Positions 1 through 9,452 of a DNA stretch of 64,000 bases are shown here, piece after piece (position 1 is the first letter of the stretch; the number at the start of each line of letters is the position of its first letter). The stretch is taken from NCBI RefSeq assembly GCF_014650875.1, contig NZ_BMVU01000003.1, forward strand, positions 310,001 through 374,000. The letters are read 5' to 3'. The notes beneath the pieces are model-generated. The model was not told where the DNA came from and did no database searches. It saw nothing but the letters and a program-made list of their open reading frames with translations. Origin of the DNA: Streptomyces minutiscleroticus. GTDB lineage: Bacteria > Actinomycetota > Actinomycetes > Streptomycetales > Streptomycetaceae. A program made the translations under genes and the position numbers.

Positions 1-474
1 GAGGCCCTCACGCTGCTGGCGAGCGTGCCCCTCGGCCGCGTCGGCTTCACCCGGCAGGCGCTGCCCGCCATCCGCCCCGTCCGCCATCTCGTGCACGAGG
101 GCGCCGTCGTGATCTGCACCCACACGGGCTCCGTGTTCCTGCACCGCTTCCTGGAGTCGGAGGTGGTGGCGTACGAGGCCGACGAGATCGACCCGGACAC
201 GCGCACGGGCTGGAGCGTGACCGTCACCGGCGTCGCCGCCCGGGTCACCGACCCCGAGGAACTGGTCCACTACCGGGACCTGCGGTGTCAGAGCCTGCTG
301 GTTCCCTGGACGGACGCCGGCATGGTGCACGTGGTGCGCATCGCCCCCGAACTCGTCACCGGCTACCGGCTGGAGGCGACGTGTCCCGGCGCGTTCCGGG
401 AGCGCCGCGACGGACAGGCGCTCCGCCCCGGCGACACGGTCCTGGGCGAACGGGAGCCGGCCGCCGACGGGTGA
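1..474 (+). CDS. Pyridoxamine 5'-phosphate oxidase (PPOX) family protein, 5' end cut by window
   Basis: The reading frame is open from base 1, so the gene starts before the window; about 157 C-terminal residues are visible. The segment has the split-barrel pattern of PPOX-fold flavin (FMN or F420) binding proteins: 'VPLGRVGFT', then 'PAIRPVRHLV', then the acidic strand 'GWSVTVTGVA'. Such proteins usually act as cytoplasmic flavin- or F420-dependent reductases of unknown substrate. It is followed by a strong hairpin terminator (590-628) and then an Acg-type nitroreductase. In actinobacteria PPOX and Acg-type genes often sit together in hypoxia/dormancy gene sets, so a redox or stress role is possible but inferred. 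The family call is fairly firm; the cofactor and substrate are not known. Confidence 0.75.
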   Translation, partial: EALTLLASVPLGRVGFTRQALPAIRPVRHLVHEGAVVICTHTGSVFLHRFLESEVVAYEADEIDPDTRTGWSVTVTGVAARVTDPEELVHYRDLRCQSLLVPWTDAGMVHVVRIAPELVTGYRLEATCPGAFRERRDGQALRPGDTVLGEREPAADG

Positions 475-589
475 GACCCCAGGCCGTTCCCGGAGGCCCG
501 CTCCTGCTCCTCCTTTTCCGTCCTTGTCCCGGCGCGTACGCAGGTGGCGCCCGCTCGGACCGCGGTTCTTCGCGGCGCAGGGCCGGGGC

Positions 590-628
590 AGAGCCCGATC
601 GGCCCCGGAGCGGGGCTGATCGGGCTCT
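590..628 (+). terminator. Strong hairpin terminator
   Basis: A 17-bp stem with one non-Watson-Crick position (arms 590-606 and 612-628, beginning AGAGCCCGATC) and a 5-nt loop lies 116 nt after the PPOX stop and 50 nt before the nitroreductase. There is no T-tract, as is common for Streptomyces terminators. Confidence 0.7.
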
Positions 629-677
629 ACCGGTGAGATGTCCGCGATGCTCCGATGGAACCGACGAGGAGGCCGCG

Positions 678-1670
678 ATGAGGGGACGAAGGCTCGACGC
701 GGACACGGTGACCGGCCTCGTCGCCGAGGCCACGGCGGCACCGTCCATGCACAACGCGCAGCCGTGGCGTTTCCGCTTCGTGACGGAGGAGCGCGTGCTG
801 CTGCTCCGAGGGGACACGGACCGGACGATGCCGCGGTCCGATCCGGGCAACCGGGCACTGCACATCGGCTGCGGAGCGGCGCTGTTCAATCTGCGGGTCG
901 CCGCGGCGCACGCGGGTCTGGCCCCGGAGGTCAGGCTGTTCCCCGAGCCGGGGGACCCCCTGCTGCTCGCCGCTGTCCACCTCGACCCGGGCGGGACGGC
1001 GCCCGACAGGGAGGGCCTGGCGCGGCTGCGTCCCGCCGTCCGGGAACGCCGTACGAGCCGCCACCCCTTCCTGGACGAGGACATCCCCGGGGAGGTCAGG
1101 CAGCGGCTGCACGACGCCTCGGCGCAGGAGGGCGCCGCGCTGCTCTTCCTCGGTCCCTGGCACACCGAGACGGTGCTGGACCTGGTCCGCGACGCCGAGA
1201 GCCGGGACGTAACGACCCCCGGCAACCGGCAGGACCTGGAATGCTGGACGCGGCTCGGCACCCGGGCGGCCACCGCCGTCGACGGTGTGCCCGAGTACGC
1301 CTTCGGACCGCGCGAACGGGACGGCAGGGCTTTCTCGCGGGACTTCGCCGGACGCCGTCCGGTGGCCGGCCGCGGCACGGCCGGCTTCGAGCGCCGTCCC
1401 CGCCTGGCCCTGCTGAGCACCCCCGGCGACCAGCCCGCCGACTGGCTGCGTGCGGGGCAGGCGCTCGAACGCGTCCTGCTGGAGGCCACTCTGGCGGGCC
1501 TGGCCACCTCCTTGAGCTCCCACCCGCTGGAAAGCGCCGACCTGCGCCGCCTGGTCCGCGACCCGGTGTCGGGCCGGGGGCAGGTGCAGATGGTGCTGCG
1601 CCTCGGCTACGGCCCCCGGGGCCCGGCCACGCCCCGCCGCCCCGTCCGGGAGGTCCTCGACATCGTCTGA
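678..1670 (+). CDS. Acg-type nitroreductase family protein
   Basis: A 330-residue protein of the Acg/Rv2032-like nitroreductase group, flavin-fold proteins about 330 residues long made of two divergent nitroreductase domains. The N-terminal motif 'APSMHNAQPWRF' (about residues 21-32) is the family hallmark, followed by 'IGCGAALFNLRVAAAHAG' near residue 70. Members are induced in dormancy in mycobacteria and may sequester FMN rather than catalyse; activity here is unknown. The ATG at 678 is chosen because a GAGGAGG ribosome site ends 5 nt upstream and the similarity begins at this methionine. The frame stays open further upstream, but that part crosses the terminator hairpin and is arginine-rich. 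Confidence 0.8.
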   Translation: MRGRRLDADTVTGLVAEATAAPSMHNAQPWRFRFVTEERVLLLRGDTDRTMPRSDPGNRALHIGCGAALFNLRVAAAHAGLAPEVRLFPEPGDPLLLAAVHLDPGGTAPDREGLARLRPAVRERRTSRHPFLDEDIPGEVRQRLHDASAQEGAALLFLGPWHTETVLDLVRDAESRDVTTPGNRQDLECWTRLGTRAATAVDGVPEYAFGPRERDGRAFSRDFAGRRPVAGRGTAGFERRPRLALLSTPGDQPADWLRAGQALERVLLEATLAGLATSLSSHPLESADLRRLVRDPVSGRGQVQMVLRLGYGPRGPATPRRPVREVLDIV

Positions 1671-2116
1671 ACCCGGCCCCGCCCGCCGAGGGCGCGCCGT
1701 GCGGGGAGAAGGGTTTCGGCCACACAGCGGTGCGTGTCGCGAAGCCCTCGTCCGGGATGCCACCGCGGCGATCCGGGGTGCCGCCGTGGTGAGAAGGAGA
1801 CATGTTGTGGACGGCGGCGCACGAGGACATCCCGTGCGGTGTGCCGCCGTGGCCGGGCCGACGGTGTGCCCGCGCCGCCGCGTACACGGGTGAAGCACGG
1901 CGTACCGGTGAAAGCGGTGGCCGCGGCGGAAGCCCCGTCAGGAGCGTCGCCGTACGGGGCGGCCGGGCGGAAGGCGGCCGAAGCGGGGCTGTGGTCCGTC
2001 ACCGCCCGGTCGTACTGTGCCACCAGATGTCCCGGTCCCCGACGTCGACACGGACGCGGCGCCGGCCGGCCCTTCCCGACCTGTGCCGGCCAGGCCCTGA
2101 CGGGGAGGAGGACCTC
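1671..2116. other. Intergenic region, no gene seen
   Basis: This stretch has no convincing gene. Two adjacent imperfect 21-bp direct copies (1751-1771 and 1772-1792, beginning TCCGGG) are visible. An ATG at 1802 behind AAGGAG opens the frame of the next gene, but the extra 105 residues are low-complexity and arginine-rich, so it is probably not coding. Confidence 0.4.
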
Positions 2117-2617
2117 ATGCCCCGGACGGCCGCCCCTCCCACACCGTTCGGCCCCGGGCACGGAGCGCGGCGGTACGAGGCGGCGTTCGTCGACCTCACC
2201 CTGACCATGGAGCGTGCCGTGGGCAGCCACCATCTCGTGGCGCACACCGTGCACGACGTCCTCACCGCGCTCGGCCGGCCGTCCTGGACGGTGCACCGTC
2301 TGGCGGACACGGCACGCATCGCGGGGCAGTACCTCGTCGGCCACACCACGACGGCCCGCTACGCCGCGCGCCTCCACGTGGACGCCGAGGGCGCCACGAT
2401 CACCGTGAGCGACTACTGCGAGGCCCTGTCCGGGCGGTCCCCCGTCTGGCTGGCGGTGTCCCGCGCGGACCAGCGTCTCGTCGACGACGTACCGCCCGCC
2501 GATCCGCTGTTCCTGGCCGGGGGCGAGGACAGCGGCCTGCAACTGCACAGGACCCTGGACGGACACACGCGGATCGGCCGCCGCTGCACGTGGCCCGCCG
2601 CACCGCCGCACGGATAG
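2117..2617 (+). CDS. Small hypothetical protein, possibly degenerate HATPase-like fold
   Basis: A 166-residue cytoplasmic protein without a signal peptide or membrane segment. The start at 2117 has GGAGGAG ending 6 nt upstream. Residues about 20-110 loosely resemble anti-sigma-factor HATPase domains (a helix with 'HHLVAHTVHDVLTALG', then 'ADTARIAGQYLVGH', then the strand 'AEGATITVSDYCEAL'). The E-x-x-x-N ATP-binding box is not recognisable, so kinase activity is unlikely. It lies upstream of a sigma-regulator phosphatase/kinase gene, which makes a regulatory role thinkable. I do not recognise a named family with confidence. Confidence 0.55.
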   Translation: MPRTAAPPTPFGPGHGARRYEAAFVDLTLTMERAVGSHHLVAHTVHDVLTALGRPSWTVHRLADTARIAGQYLVGHTTTARYAARLHVDAEGATITVSDYCEALSGRSPVWLAVSRADQRLVDDVPPADPLFLAGGEDSGLQLHRTLDGHTRIGRRCTWPAAPPHG

Positions 2618-2815
2618 ACGCCGGGCCGCCGCTCCCGGACGCGCCTGCGCCCGAGCGGACCCGTGGGTGCCCCGGGCGGGGCGGCGGGCGCGGGCCGCCC
2701 GGCGAACCGTCCGGCGTGGAGTCCGCCCGGCCGTTCGGCGATAGGCTCGACGCCGAGCGCGAGTTGCTTTCCCGGCCGTCCCGGCAGGTGCTGGTGGGAA
2801 GGGGCGTGAGCGACG

Positions 2816-5800
2816 GTGTCCGATGGGCTTGGACCCGAACTGGCCACGGCGGTGGCGCTGGGTGGCGAGATGGGGACCCGTTTCGCCGAGTTCGACTGGA
2901 GCGCGCACCCGCTCGGTGCCCCCTCGGAGTGGCCGGCGCAGTGGCGTGACGCGACGGCGACCGCGCTGACGTCGCGGTTCCCGATCGTGCTGTGGCTTGG
3001 CCCGGAGCTGTTCCTGGTCTACAACAACGCGTACATCCAGGTGCTCGGGGACAAGCACCCCGCCGCGCTGGGCGGAGCGGGCGAGCGGGTGTGGTGGGAC
3101 ATCTGGGACCCGATCGGCCCGATGCTGGCCGGGGTGATGGAGACCGGCGAGGCGACGTGGTCGGACGACCTGCTCCTGACGATCGTGTCCGAAGGACGCC
3201 CGGAGGAGCGGTACTTCACCTTCACCTACGGGCCGATCATCGCCGGGTCCGGTGTGGTGGACGGTGTGTTCTGCGTGGTGACCGAGACCACCGGACGGGT
3301 ACTGGGCGAGCGGCGGCTGCGGATGCTGACGCGGATGGGCGGCCGGCTGTTCCGGACCCGGACGGCGCAGGAGGCGGTGGCCGCCGCGGTGGGGGCGTGC
3401 GACGGAACGCATCCGGACGTACCGCTGCTGGCGGTGTACCTGGACGGCGCCGAGGAACCGGGAGTGCTCGCCGGGGTCTGCGAGCCGGTACGGGGCCGGC
3501 TGCCCGAACGGCTCACGGCGCTGCTGCCCGGCCCGGCCGCGCAGCCGCAGCGGCCGCTGGAGGTGGACCTGGGACCGTGGCTGCCCCGCCCCGCGGACGG
3601 ACCGGGCGTCCAGCGGGGACTGCTGCTCGGGCTGACGGAGGCGGCGGACGGACGCCGGGGCCACCTGCTGCTCGGGCTGAACCCGCGCCGCCCCCTGGAC
3701 GAGCAGTACCGCGGATTCTGCCGGCTGCTGGCGGACCAGGTGTCCGCGGCCCTGGCCAACGCGGGCTCCTTCGAGCTGGAACGGCGGCGCGCGGACGCGC
3801 TGGCGCAGCTGGACCAGGCCAAGACGATGTTCCTGACCAACGTGAGCCACGAGTTCCGCACGCCCCTCACCCTGCTGCTCGGCCCGCTGCAGGACGCGAT
3901 CACCGCCGAGGAGGACCCCAAGCAGCGCGACCGGCTGGAGACGGCGCAGCGCAACGCCACCCGGCTGCTGCGGCTGGTCGACGCGCTGCTGCAGTTCGCG
4001 CGCACCGAGTCCGAGCGGGCCGACCCCCGGCCCGTGCGCGTGGACCTGGGAGCGCTGACGGCGCAGATCGCGTCCTCGTTCACCGAGCTGTGCCGCCGCG
4101 CCGGGATCGGCCTCGTGCTCGACTGCGCGTCCGCCCCGGCGGAGGTGGACGTCCAGATGTGGGAGACGGTCGTCCTGAACCTGCTGTCCAACGCCGTGAA
4201 GTTCACCTTCGGCGGCCGGATCGTGGTGAAGGTGGCCCCGCCGCGGGACGGCACGATCGCCGTCACGGTCAGCGACACCGGCACCGGGATCGCGGCCGAG
4301 GACCTGGGGCGGCTCTTCGAGCGCTTCTACCGGGCCGACAACTCACGGGCGCGCAGCGCGGAGGGCAGCGGTATCGGGCTGTCCCTGGTGCGCAGCCTGG
4401 TGGAGCTGCACGGCGGCGGCATCGAGGTGGACAGCGTCGTGAACGTCGGAACCAGCATGCACATCACCCTGCCCGCCGCCCGGGGCCCGGCCTCGGCCGG
4501 AGAGCGGCCGGCCGGAGACACCTCCCCGCAGGAGAACGCGTACGTGACCGAGGCCATGGGGTGGGTCGAGGACACGATCCCCTCGTCGGTCACCCGGGGG
4601 ACGGGACGCCCCCTGGTGCTGATCGTCGACGACAACGCGGACATGCGCCGTCACCTGGCGCAGGTGTGCGCGGCGCACTGGGACGTGGCCCTGGCCGTCG
4701 ACGGCGCCGAGGCGCTGCGCGCGATGCGCAGGCGGCGTCCGGACGTGGTGGTCACCGACGTGATGATGCCGGCGGTGGACGGCCTCGAGCTGGTCACGGC
4801 GATCCGCGCCGACTCCGCTCTGTCCTCCGTACCGGTGGTGATGCTCTCGGCGCGCGCCGGGGTGGAGGCGGCCGGCACGGGTCTGGGCGCGGGCGCCGAC
4901 GACTACCTGCCCAAACCGTTCAGCTCGGCGGACCTGGTCAACCGCGTCTCCGCGCGCCTGACCGCGGGCGAGCGCGAACACGAACGGCGCCGCGACGAGC
5001 ACGACCGGACGCGCCGGGCACAGGCCATGGCCGAGTTCGGCGCCGCGCTCGGCTCCGCCACGTCGCCGCCGCACCTGCTCGACGCGCTGCTGGCCTGCCC
5101 GGCCGGCCTGGGAGCGCCGTTGGCCGTCCTGGGAGTGGTGGAGGCCGACAGCGGCAACATCCGCCTCACCTTCGCCGGGGAACTGGACGCCGAGGTGCGC
5201 GAGCGCTACCACGTGGTGGCCGCGCGGGCGCCGCTCCCGATCGCGCGGGTGATCAGCTCCGGCCGGCCCATGGTCATCCCCGAGACCCGCGACCTGGACG
5301 CCGACTTCGCCGCCGTGACGCGCGACACCGACGCGGTCACCCGGGCCGCGGTCATGTACCCGCTGCGGGACCGGACCGACACGGTGACCGGCGCGCTGGC
5401 CCTGTCCTGGCCCGCACCCCGCGGCTTCGCCGCCGACGAACTGGCGCTGGTCGAGCAGGCGGTGCCGGTCCTCGGACGGGCCCTGGAGCGCATCCACGCG
5501 GCCGAGCGGGAACGCCGCATCGCCACCAGCTTCCAGGAGCACCAGCTGGACCTGGACCGCCGCTCCGGAGCGGCCGTGCTCGGAGCCGTCTACCAGCCGG
5601 CCGCGGAGACGATGCGGGTGGGCGGTGACTGGTACCTCGCCGCGCCGCTGCGCGACCCCCGTCAGGTGGCGGTGTCGGTCGGCGACGTGGTCGGGCACGG
5701 ACTGCCCGCCGCCACGGTGATGGGCCGGCTGCGCGCCGCGGCCGCCGCCGCGACCCTGACCGACTCCCGGCCGGCCTTCGTCCTGGACGTACTGAGGCAC

Positions 5801-6643
5801 TACGCGGCCAGTGTGCCCGGAGCCGAGTGCACGACCGTCGCCTACGCCGTGGTGGACAGCGCCTCCCACCGGGTCGACTACGCCTGCGCAGGCCACCCCT
5901 ACCCGCTGCTGGTCACCGAGGACCGGACGGCCCGCTACCTGACCGACGGACGCCACCTGCCGCTGGCGACCGGCTTCTGCGCCCGGCCCGGGACCGACGG
6001 ACGGGACCGGCTGCCTCCCGGCGCACTGTTGCTGCTCTACACCGACGGACTCGTCGAACGCCCCGGCGAGAGCCTGGAGGTGGGGCTCGCCCGGCTCGCC
6101 GCCGCCACCACGCGCCTGGTCCACCAGCCCGTCGACGCCGTCTGCGCCCGCCTCCTGCGGACGATGGCCCCGCCCGGCGGCCACCGCGACGACGTCGCAC
6201 TGCTGGCCGTGCGCCCCGTCGGCACCACCCCCACCAGCTTCGTCGCCGCCCACCCCGCCCGGCAGGACGCGCTGCCCGCCCTGCGGGCCCGGGTGCGCGC
6301 CTGGCTCGGCGCCCTGCACCTGGGCGACACCCTCACCCACGACATCCTGCTCACCCTCTGCGAGGCGATCGGCAACGCCGTGGAACACGGTGTGCGCGCC
6401 GACCCCCGCCAGCGTGTCAGTGTCGAGATCTTCGCCGACGAGGACACGATCAGTGCCACCGTCACCGACCCCGGCCGCTGGGACACCGACACCGCGGCCA
6501 GCCGCCGCGCGGCCCGCGGCACCGGACTGACCGTCATCCACGGCCTGAGCGAGCGAGTGGAGATCGCCCGCAGCATCCGCGGCACCCGGGTGACCATGCA
6601 CCACCGGCGTCGCCCCGTGCCGACCGCCCACGACCCCAGCTGA
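2816..6643 (+). CDS. Hybrid histidine kinase / receiver / SpoIIE phosphatase / RsbW-like kinase fusion
   Basis: A 1275-residue multidomain regulator. In order: a PAS-like sensor (about 15-160), a GAF-like region (170-330), HisKA with phospho-acceptor His345 in 'NVSHEFRTPLT', HATPase with N-box Asn459 and 'GSGIGLSLV', a receiver with Asp648 in 'VTDVMMP' and Lys in 'YLPKPF', a second GAF (about 740-890), a PP2C/SpoIIE phosphatase with metal aspartates Asp938 ('GGDWYLA') and Asp957 ('VGDVVGHG'), and a C-terminal RsbW-type HATPase (N-box Asn1187 in 'EAIGNAVEHG'). The chain could carry phosphorelay output to a phosphatase and an anti-sigma-type kinase within one polypeptide. A STAS partner gene begins 8 nt after the stop. 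The start is GTG 2816, behind GGAAGGGG. No membrane segments, so it is presumably a cytoplasmic sensor. Confidence 0.9.
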   Translation: MSDGLGPELATAVALGGEMGTRFAEFDWSAHPLGAPSEWPAQWRDATATALTSRFPIVLWLGPELFLVYNNAYIQVLGDKHPAALGGAGERVWWDIWDPIGPMLAGVMETGEATWSDDLLLTIVSEGRPEERYFTFTYGPIIAGSGVVDGVFCVVTETTGRVLGERRLRMLTRMGGRLFRTRTAQEAVAAAVGACDGTHPDVPLLAVYLDGAEEPGVLAGVCEPVRGRLPERLTALLPGPAAQPQRPLEVDLGPWLPRPADGPGVQRGLLLGLTEAADGRRGHLLLGLNPRRPLDEQYRGFCRLLADQVSAALANAGSFELERRRADALAQLDQAKTMFLTNVSHEFRTPLTLLLGPLQDAITAEEDPKQRDRLETAQRNATRLLRLVDALLQFARTESERADPRPVRVDLGALTAQIASSFTELCRRAGIGLVLDCASAPAEVDVQMWETVVLNLLSNAVKFTFGGRIVVKVAPPRDGTIAVTVSDTGTGIAAEDLGRLFERFYRADNSRARSAEGSGIGLSLVRSLVELHGGGIEVDSVVNVGTSMHITLPAARGPASAGERPAGDTSPQENAYVTEAMGWVEDTIPSSVTRGTGRPLVLIVDDNADMRRHLAQVCAAHWDVALAVDGAEALRAMRRRRPDVVVTDVMMPAVDGLELVTAIRADSALSSVPVVMLSARAGVEAAGTGLGAGADDYLPKPFSSADLVNRVSARLTAGEREHERRRDEHDRTRRAQAMAEFGAALGSATSPPHLLDALLACPAGLGAPLAVLGVVEADSGNIRLTFAGELDAEVRERYHVVAARAPLPIARVISSGRPMVIPETRDLDADFAAVTRDTDAVTRAAVMYPLRDRTDTVTGALALSWPAPRGFAADELALVEQAVPVLGRALERIHAAERERRIATSFQEHQLDLDRRSGAAVLGAVYQPAAETMRVGGDWYLAAPLRDPRQVAVSVGDVVGHGLPAATVMGRLRAAAAAATLTDSRPAFVLDVLRHYAASVPGAECTTVAYAVVDSASHRVDYACAGHPYPLLVTEDRTARYLTDGRHLPLATGFCARPGTDGRDRLPPGALLLLYTDGLVERPGESLEVGLARLAAATTRLVHQPVDAVCARLLRTMAPPGGHRDDVALLAVRPVGTTPTSFVAAHPARQDALPALRARVRAWLGALHLGDTLTHDILLTLCEAIGNAVEHGVRADPRQRVSVEIFADEDTISATVTDPGRWDTDTAASRRAARGTGLTVIHGLSERVEIARSIRGTRVTMHHRRRPVPTAHDPS

Positions 6644-6651
6644 GTCCGCTT

Positions 6652-6990
6652 ATGTCCGCCGCCACCTACACCCTGCGCACGGTCCCGGACGGCCCGGTGA
6701 CCGTCGTCTCCGCCACCGGGGAGGTCGACGCCACCAACGCCACCGCCTTCTCCGCCCACGTCACCGACCTCACGGGCGGCCGACCGGCCGTCCTCGACCT
6801 CGGCGACCTGCTCTACCTGGACAGCTTCGGCTTCGCCACCCTGCGCCGTCTCATCGCACAGCATCCCGTCGCCATCGTCCTGCCCGCACAGCATCCCCTG
6901 CACAAGGCCGTCACCCTGACGAGACTCCCGCACCACCACACCCTTCGGGAGGCATGCACCGCGGCACGCGACGAACCCACGGCCGACTGA
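6652..6990 (+). CDS. STAS-domain anti-sigma factor antagonist
   Basis: A 112-residue single STAS domain of the SpoIIAA/RsbV type. The conserved phosphorylation-site region reads 'LLYLDSFGFATLRRL', with Ser58 as the likely phospho-acceptor. In the family, the dephosphorylated form binds an RsbW-type kinase and frees a sigma factor; phosphorylation reverses this. The ATG lies 8 nt after the stop of the large fusion kinase/phosphatase and has no clear ribosome site of its own, so it is probably translationally coupled. The upstream protein carries both a SpoIIE phosphatase and an RsbW-like kinase domain, making it the natural partner. Confidence 0.85.
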   Translation: MSAATYTLRTVPDGPVTVVSATGEVDATNATAFSAHVTDLTGGRPAVLDLGDLLYLDSFGFATLRRLIAQHPVAIVLPAQHPLHKAVTLTRLPHHHTLREACTAARDEPTAD

Positions 6991-7727
6991 GGCCGCCGCC
7001 CCTCGTCCGGAGCCGCCTGCACGGTCACCCCGCCGGCTGCGTGACACGTGTGCCGCGGCGCGACCGGGCCGTCCGGGCCGCCCACATGCGGCGCGACCGA
7101 ACTCCATGTGCCGATGAAGGAAACACAGCGTGCGGGTCGGCAATTTTGGCGGTTATCCGTCACCTGCCCGGAACGTCTGTCCGGCTACGATGGCGCCGTC
7201 TGCAGGTGGACGGCGTGCCGACCGCGACGGAGGCGGGCGACTGTGGCACTTCCGGATTCTCTTCCGGGTTCTGGTACGGGGCACGGGCGCCGGCGCACTC
7301 CGTGCCCCGGCGGGTTCCGACGGCCGGGCCGTCGGCGCGAGGACCGTGGCCTCGGCGGGTCCCGGTGAACCCGTGCACCGTGCGGGAAGGCCGATGCGGG
7401 GCGGCACCGTCGGACCACGGGCACAGAGACCCTGACCGCCCGGTCGGCTGACCGGCCCTCCGCGGCCTCAGCCGGCCTGCGCCCCGCGCGTCTGCGCCCC
7501 GCGCGTCCGCGCCGCGCGGCGGGAGCGTCCGCTCCGGAGGGGGCGCACCACCACGTCACCGGTTAACACACCAGCCGACGAACACACTCCTCACGCTCGC
7601 CTCTGTCTGCACGGGGCGCCGTCCGACCAGGCACCGAGCCTGTACGACGTCCCCGCCGCGGCGGTTTCGACGCCTCTTCCGCCCGGCCGTCAGTTGTCAT
7701 CGGTCAGCACCAGGACAAGGAGTTCCC
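6991..7727. other. Intergenic region, no gene supported
   Basis: This 737-base gap contains several overlapping open frames, but all translate to arginine/proline-rich sequence typical of noncoding GC-rich DNA. A short repeated string (GCGCCCCGCGCGT, twice near 7479-7508) is visible. It presumably holds the promoter of the epoxide hydrolase gene; no convincing -35/-10 pair was found. Confidence 0.4.
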
Positions 7728-9092
7728 ATGGACCCCATCGGAGACACCGGCCGCGTCGCCACCGGCCGCCGCCGCTTCCTGGGCCTCGCCGCGGGTGCCG
7801 TCGTCCACGCCCAGCTCGGCATGCCCGACGAGGCGCAGGCGGCGGCGGGCGGATCGGCGACCGCGGACCGCGCGCCGGTGAAGAGCGCCTCGTCGAGCCC
7901 CGCGCAGCCGGTCGCCGGAGTCCGTCCCTTCCGTATCGAGGTACCGCAGAAGGAGATCAGCGACCTGCGGAAGCGCATCAAGGCGACGCGCTGGCCGGAC
8001 CAGGAGACCGTCGGCGACCGGTCGCAGGGCGCCCAGCTGGCGAAGGTCCGTCCGCTGGTCGAGTACTGGGGAACACGGTACGACTGGCGCAAGGTCGAGG
8101 CGAGGCTCAACGCGCTGCCCCAGTACATCACCACGATCGACGGACTGGACATCCAGTTCGCGCACATCCGCTCGGCGCACGTCGGCGCCCTGCCGATGCT
8201 CATGACGCACGGCTGGCCCGGTTCGATCGTCGAACTCCTGAAGATCATCGATCCGCTCACGCATCCGACGGCCCACGGCGGGCGCGCCGAGGACGCCTTC
8301 CACCTCGTCCTCCCGACGCTGCCCGGCTACGGCTTCTCGGGCAGGCCGACCTCGACCGGCTGGGACCCGGCGCACGTCGCCCGCGCGTTCCACAAGCTCA
8401 TGATCCGGCTCGGTCACCGCCAGTACGTCTCCCAGGGAGGCGACTGGGGAGCGATCGTCGCGCAACTGCAGGCGGTGCAGCGTCCGGAGGGGCTCCTCGG
8501 CATCCACGTCAACATGCCGGGCACCGTGCCGCCGGACGTCCTGCGCCACCTCCGCAACTTCGATCCCGCGCCTGCGAAGCTGTCGGCCCGGGAGAAGGAC
8601 GCCTACGGCCGGCTGCTGCACTTCTACCGCGAGGGCTTCGGCTACGCGGCGATGATGAACCAGAGCCCGCAGACCATCGGTTACGCTCTCGCCGATTCGC
8701 CCGTCGCGATGGCGGCGTACTACTACGACAAGATCGCGGAGTGGACCGACTCCGGCGGCGAGCCCGAGAAGGTCCTCACCTACGACGAGATGCTCGACGC
8801 CGTCTCGCTGTACTGGCTGACCAACACCGGGGCGTCGTCCTCCCGGCTGTACTGGGAAGGCGCCCAGGCCGGCGGCGGCCCGTTCGACGCGTTCGACATC
8901 CCGACCGTCCCGGTGGCGGTCACGGTGTTCCCGGCCGAGATCTACCCCGCGCCGCGGAGCTGGGGCGAGCGGGCCTACGGCAACCTCATCCACTGGAACG
9001 AGGTCGACAAGGGCGGCCACTTCGCCGCCTGGGAGCAGCCGCAGCTGCTGGCCCGGGAGCTCCGCACGGCCTTCAAGTCCCTGCGGCACTGA
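7728..9092 (+). CDS. Tat-exported epoxide hydrolase (EHN plus alpha/beta hydrolase)
   Basis: A 454-residue protein. The N-terminus carries a twin-arginine signal ('GRRRFLGLAAGAVV', about residues 13-26), so it is probably exported folded. Residues about 65-175 form the epoxide-hydrolase N-terminal domain ('FRIEVPQKEISDLRKRI'), followed by the alpha/beta hydrolase core with oxyanion motif 'HGWPGS', nucleophile Asp239 in 'GGDWGAIV' and catalytic His431 in 'KGGHFAAWE'. The family opens epoxides to vicinal diols through a covalent aspartyl ester. Start ATG 7728 has AAGGAG 6 nt upstream. It stands alone between two long gaps; its substrate cannot be read from context. Confidence 0.88.
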   Translation: MDPIGDTGRVATGRRRFLGLAAGAVVHAQLGMPDEAQAAAGGSATADRAPVKSASSSPAQPVAGVRPFRIEVPQKEISDLRKRIKATRWPDQETVGDRSQGAQLAKVRPLVEYWGTRYDWRKVEARLNALPQYITTIDGLDIQFAHIRSAHVGALPMLMTHGWPGSIVELLKIIDPLTHPTAHGGRAEDAFHLVLPTLPGYGFSGRPTSTGWDPAHVARAFHKLMIRLGHRQYVSQGGDWGAIVAQLQAVQRPEGLLGIHVNMPGTVPPDVLRHLRNFDPAPAKLSAREKDAYGRLLHFYREGFGYAAMMNQSPQTIGYALADSPVAMAAYYYDKIAEWTDSGGEPEKVLTYDEMLDAVSLYWLTNTGASSSRLYWEGAQAGGGPFDAFDIPTVPVAVTVFPAEIYPAPRSWGERAYGNLIHWNEVDKGGHFAAWEQPQLLARELRTAFKSLRH

Positions 9093-9280
9093 CCCCCTCC
9101 GCCGCGACGTGCCGACGGCCGCCACCGGTTTCGCCGCCGAACCGGTGGCGGCCGTCGCACCGTACGTCTCGCGGCCCCGTACCGCGCCGGGACGCCGACA
9201 CGGAGCCGACACACCCACGCGCGGTGCCCCACCCTCGGCCTGTCTCCCTCGCGACGCCCTTCCATGATCCGAAAGAGCTA

Positions 9281-9291
9281 CGAAACTTTCG
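9281..9291. promoter_or_regulatory. CGAAACTTTCG palindrome (xylanase-type operator)
   Basis: An 11-bp palindrome CGAAACTTTCG, with CGAAAG sequence also flanking it. To my knowledge this element is described upstream of Streptomyces xylanase genes as a repressor site. It is about 400 bp from xlnB, which is far for a direct promoter block. Confidence 0.6.
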
Positions 9292-9415
9292 AAAGAGACG
9301 GCTGGATATTTTGATCTGCGTCCGGGAGGTGCTCGTCGGGCTAGGGCAATGACTCTCGTCATGTATGCGCTGAACAGCGGTGATGGATGAACCATCTCAT
9401 GTGTCGACGGCTAAT

Positions 9416-9452
9416 GTTTCGGAATGATTGCCGAAACTATTGACAGTTGACA
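9416..9452 (+). promoter_or_regulatory. Inverted repeat and -35-like boxes before xlnB
   Basis: A perfect 7-bp inverted repeat GTTTCGG-N8-CCGAAAC (9416-9437), related to the CGAAA element upstream, abuts two overlapping TTGACA boxes at 9440-9445 and 9447-9452. A clear -10 box is not obvious. The layout suggests repression of transcription towards xlnB, about 240 bp downstream. Confidence 0.5.

Noticed and set aside
1802..2116. Upstream extension of the gene at 2117 starting at ATG 1802 with AAGGAG before it
   Set aside because: The added 105 residues are Arg/Gly/Pro-rich like shadow frames, and 2117 has a better ribosome site and protein-like sequence.
7048..7451. Several short plus-strand ORFs in the 7 kb gap
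   Set aside because: Arg/Pro/Gly-rich translations, no ribosome sites, no motif; treated as noncoding.
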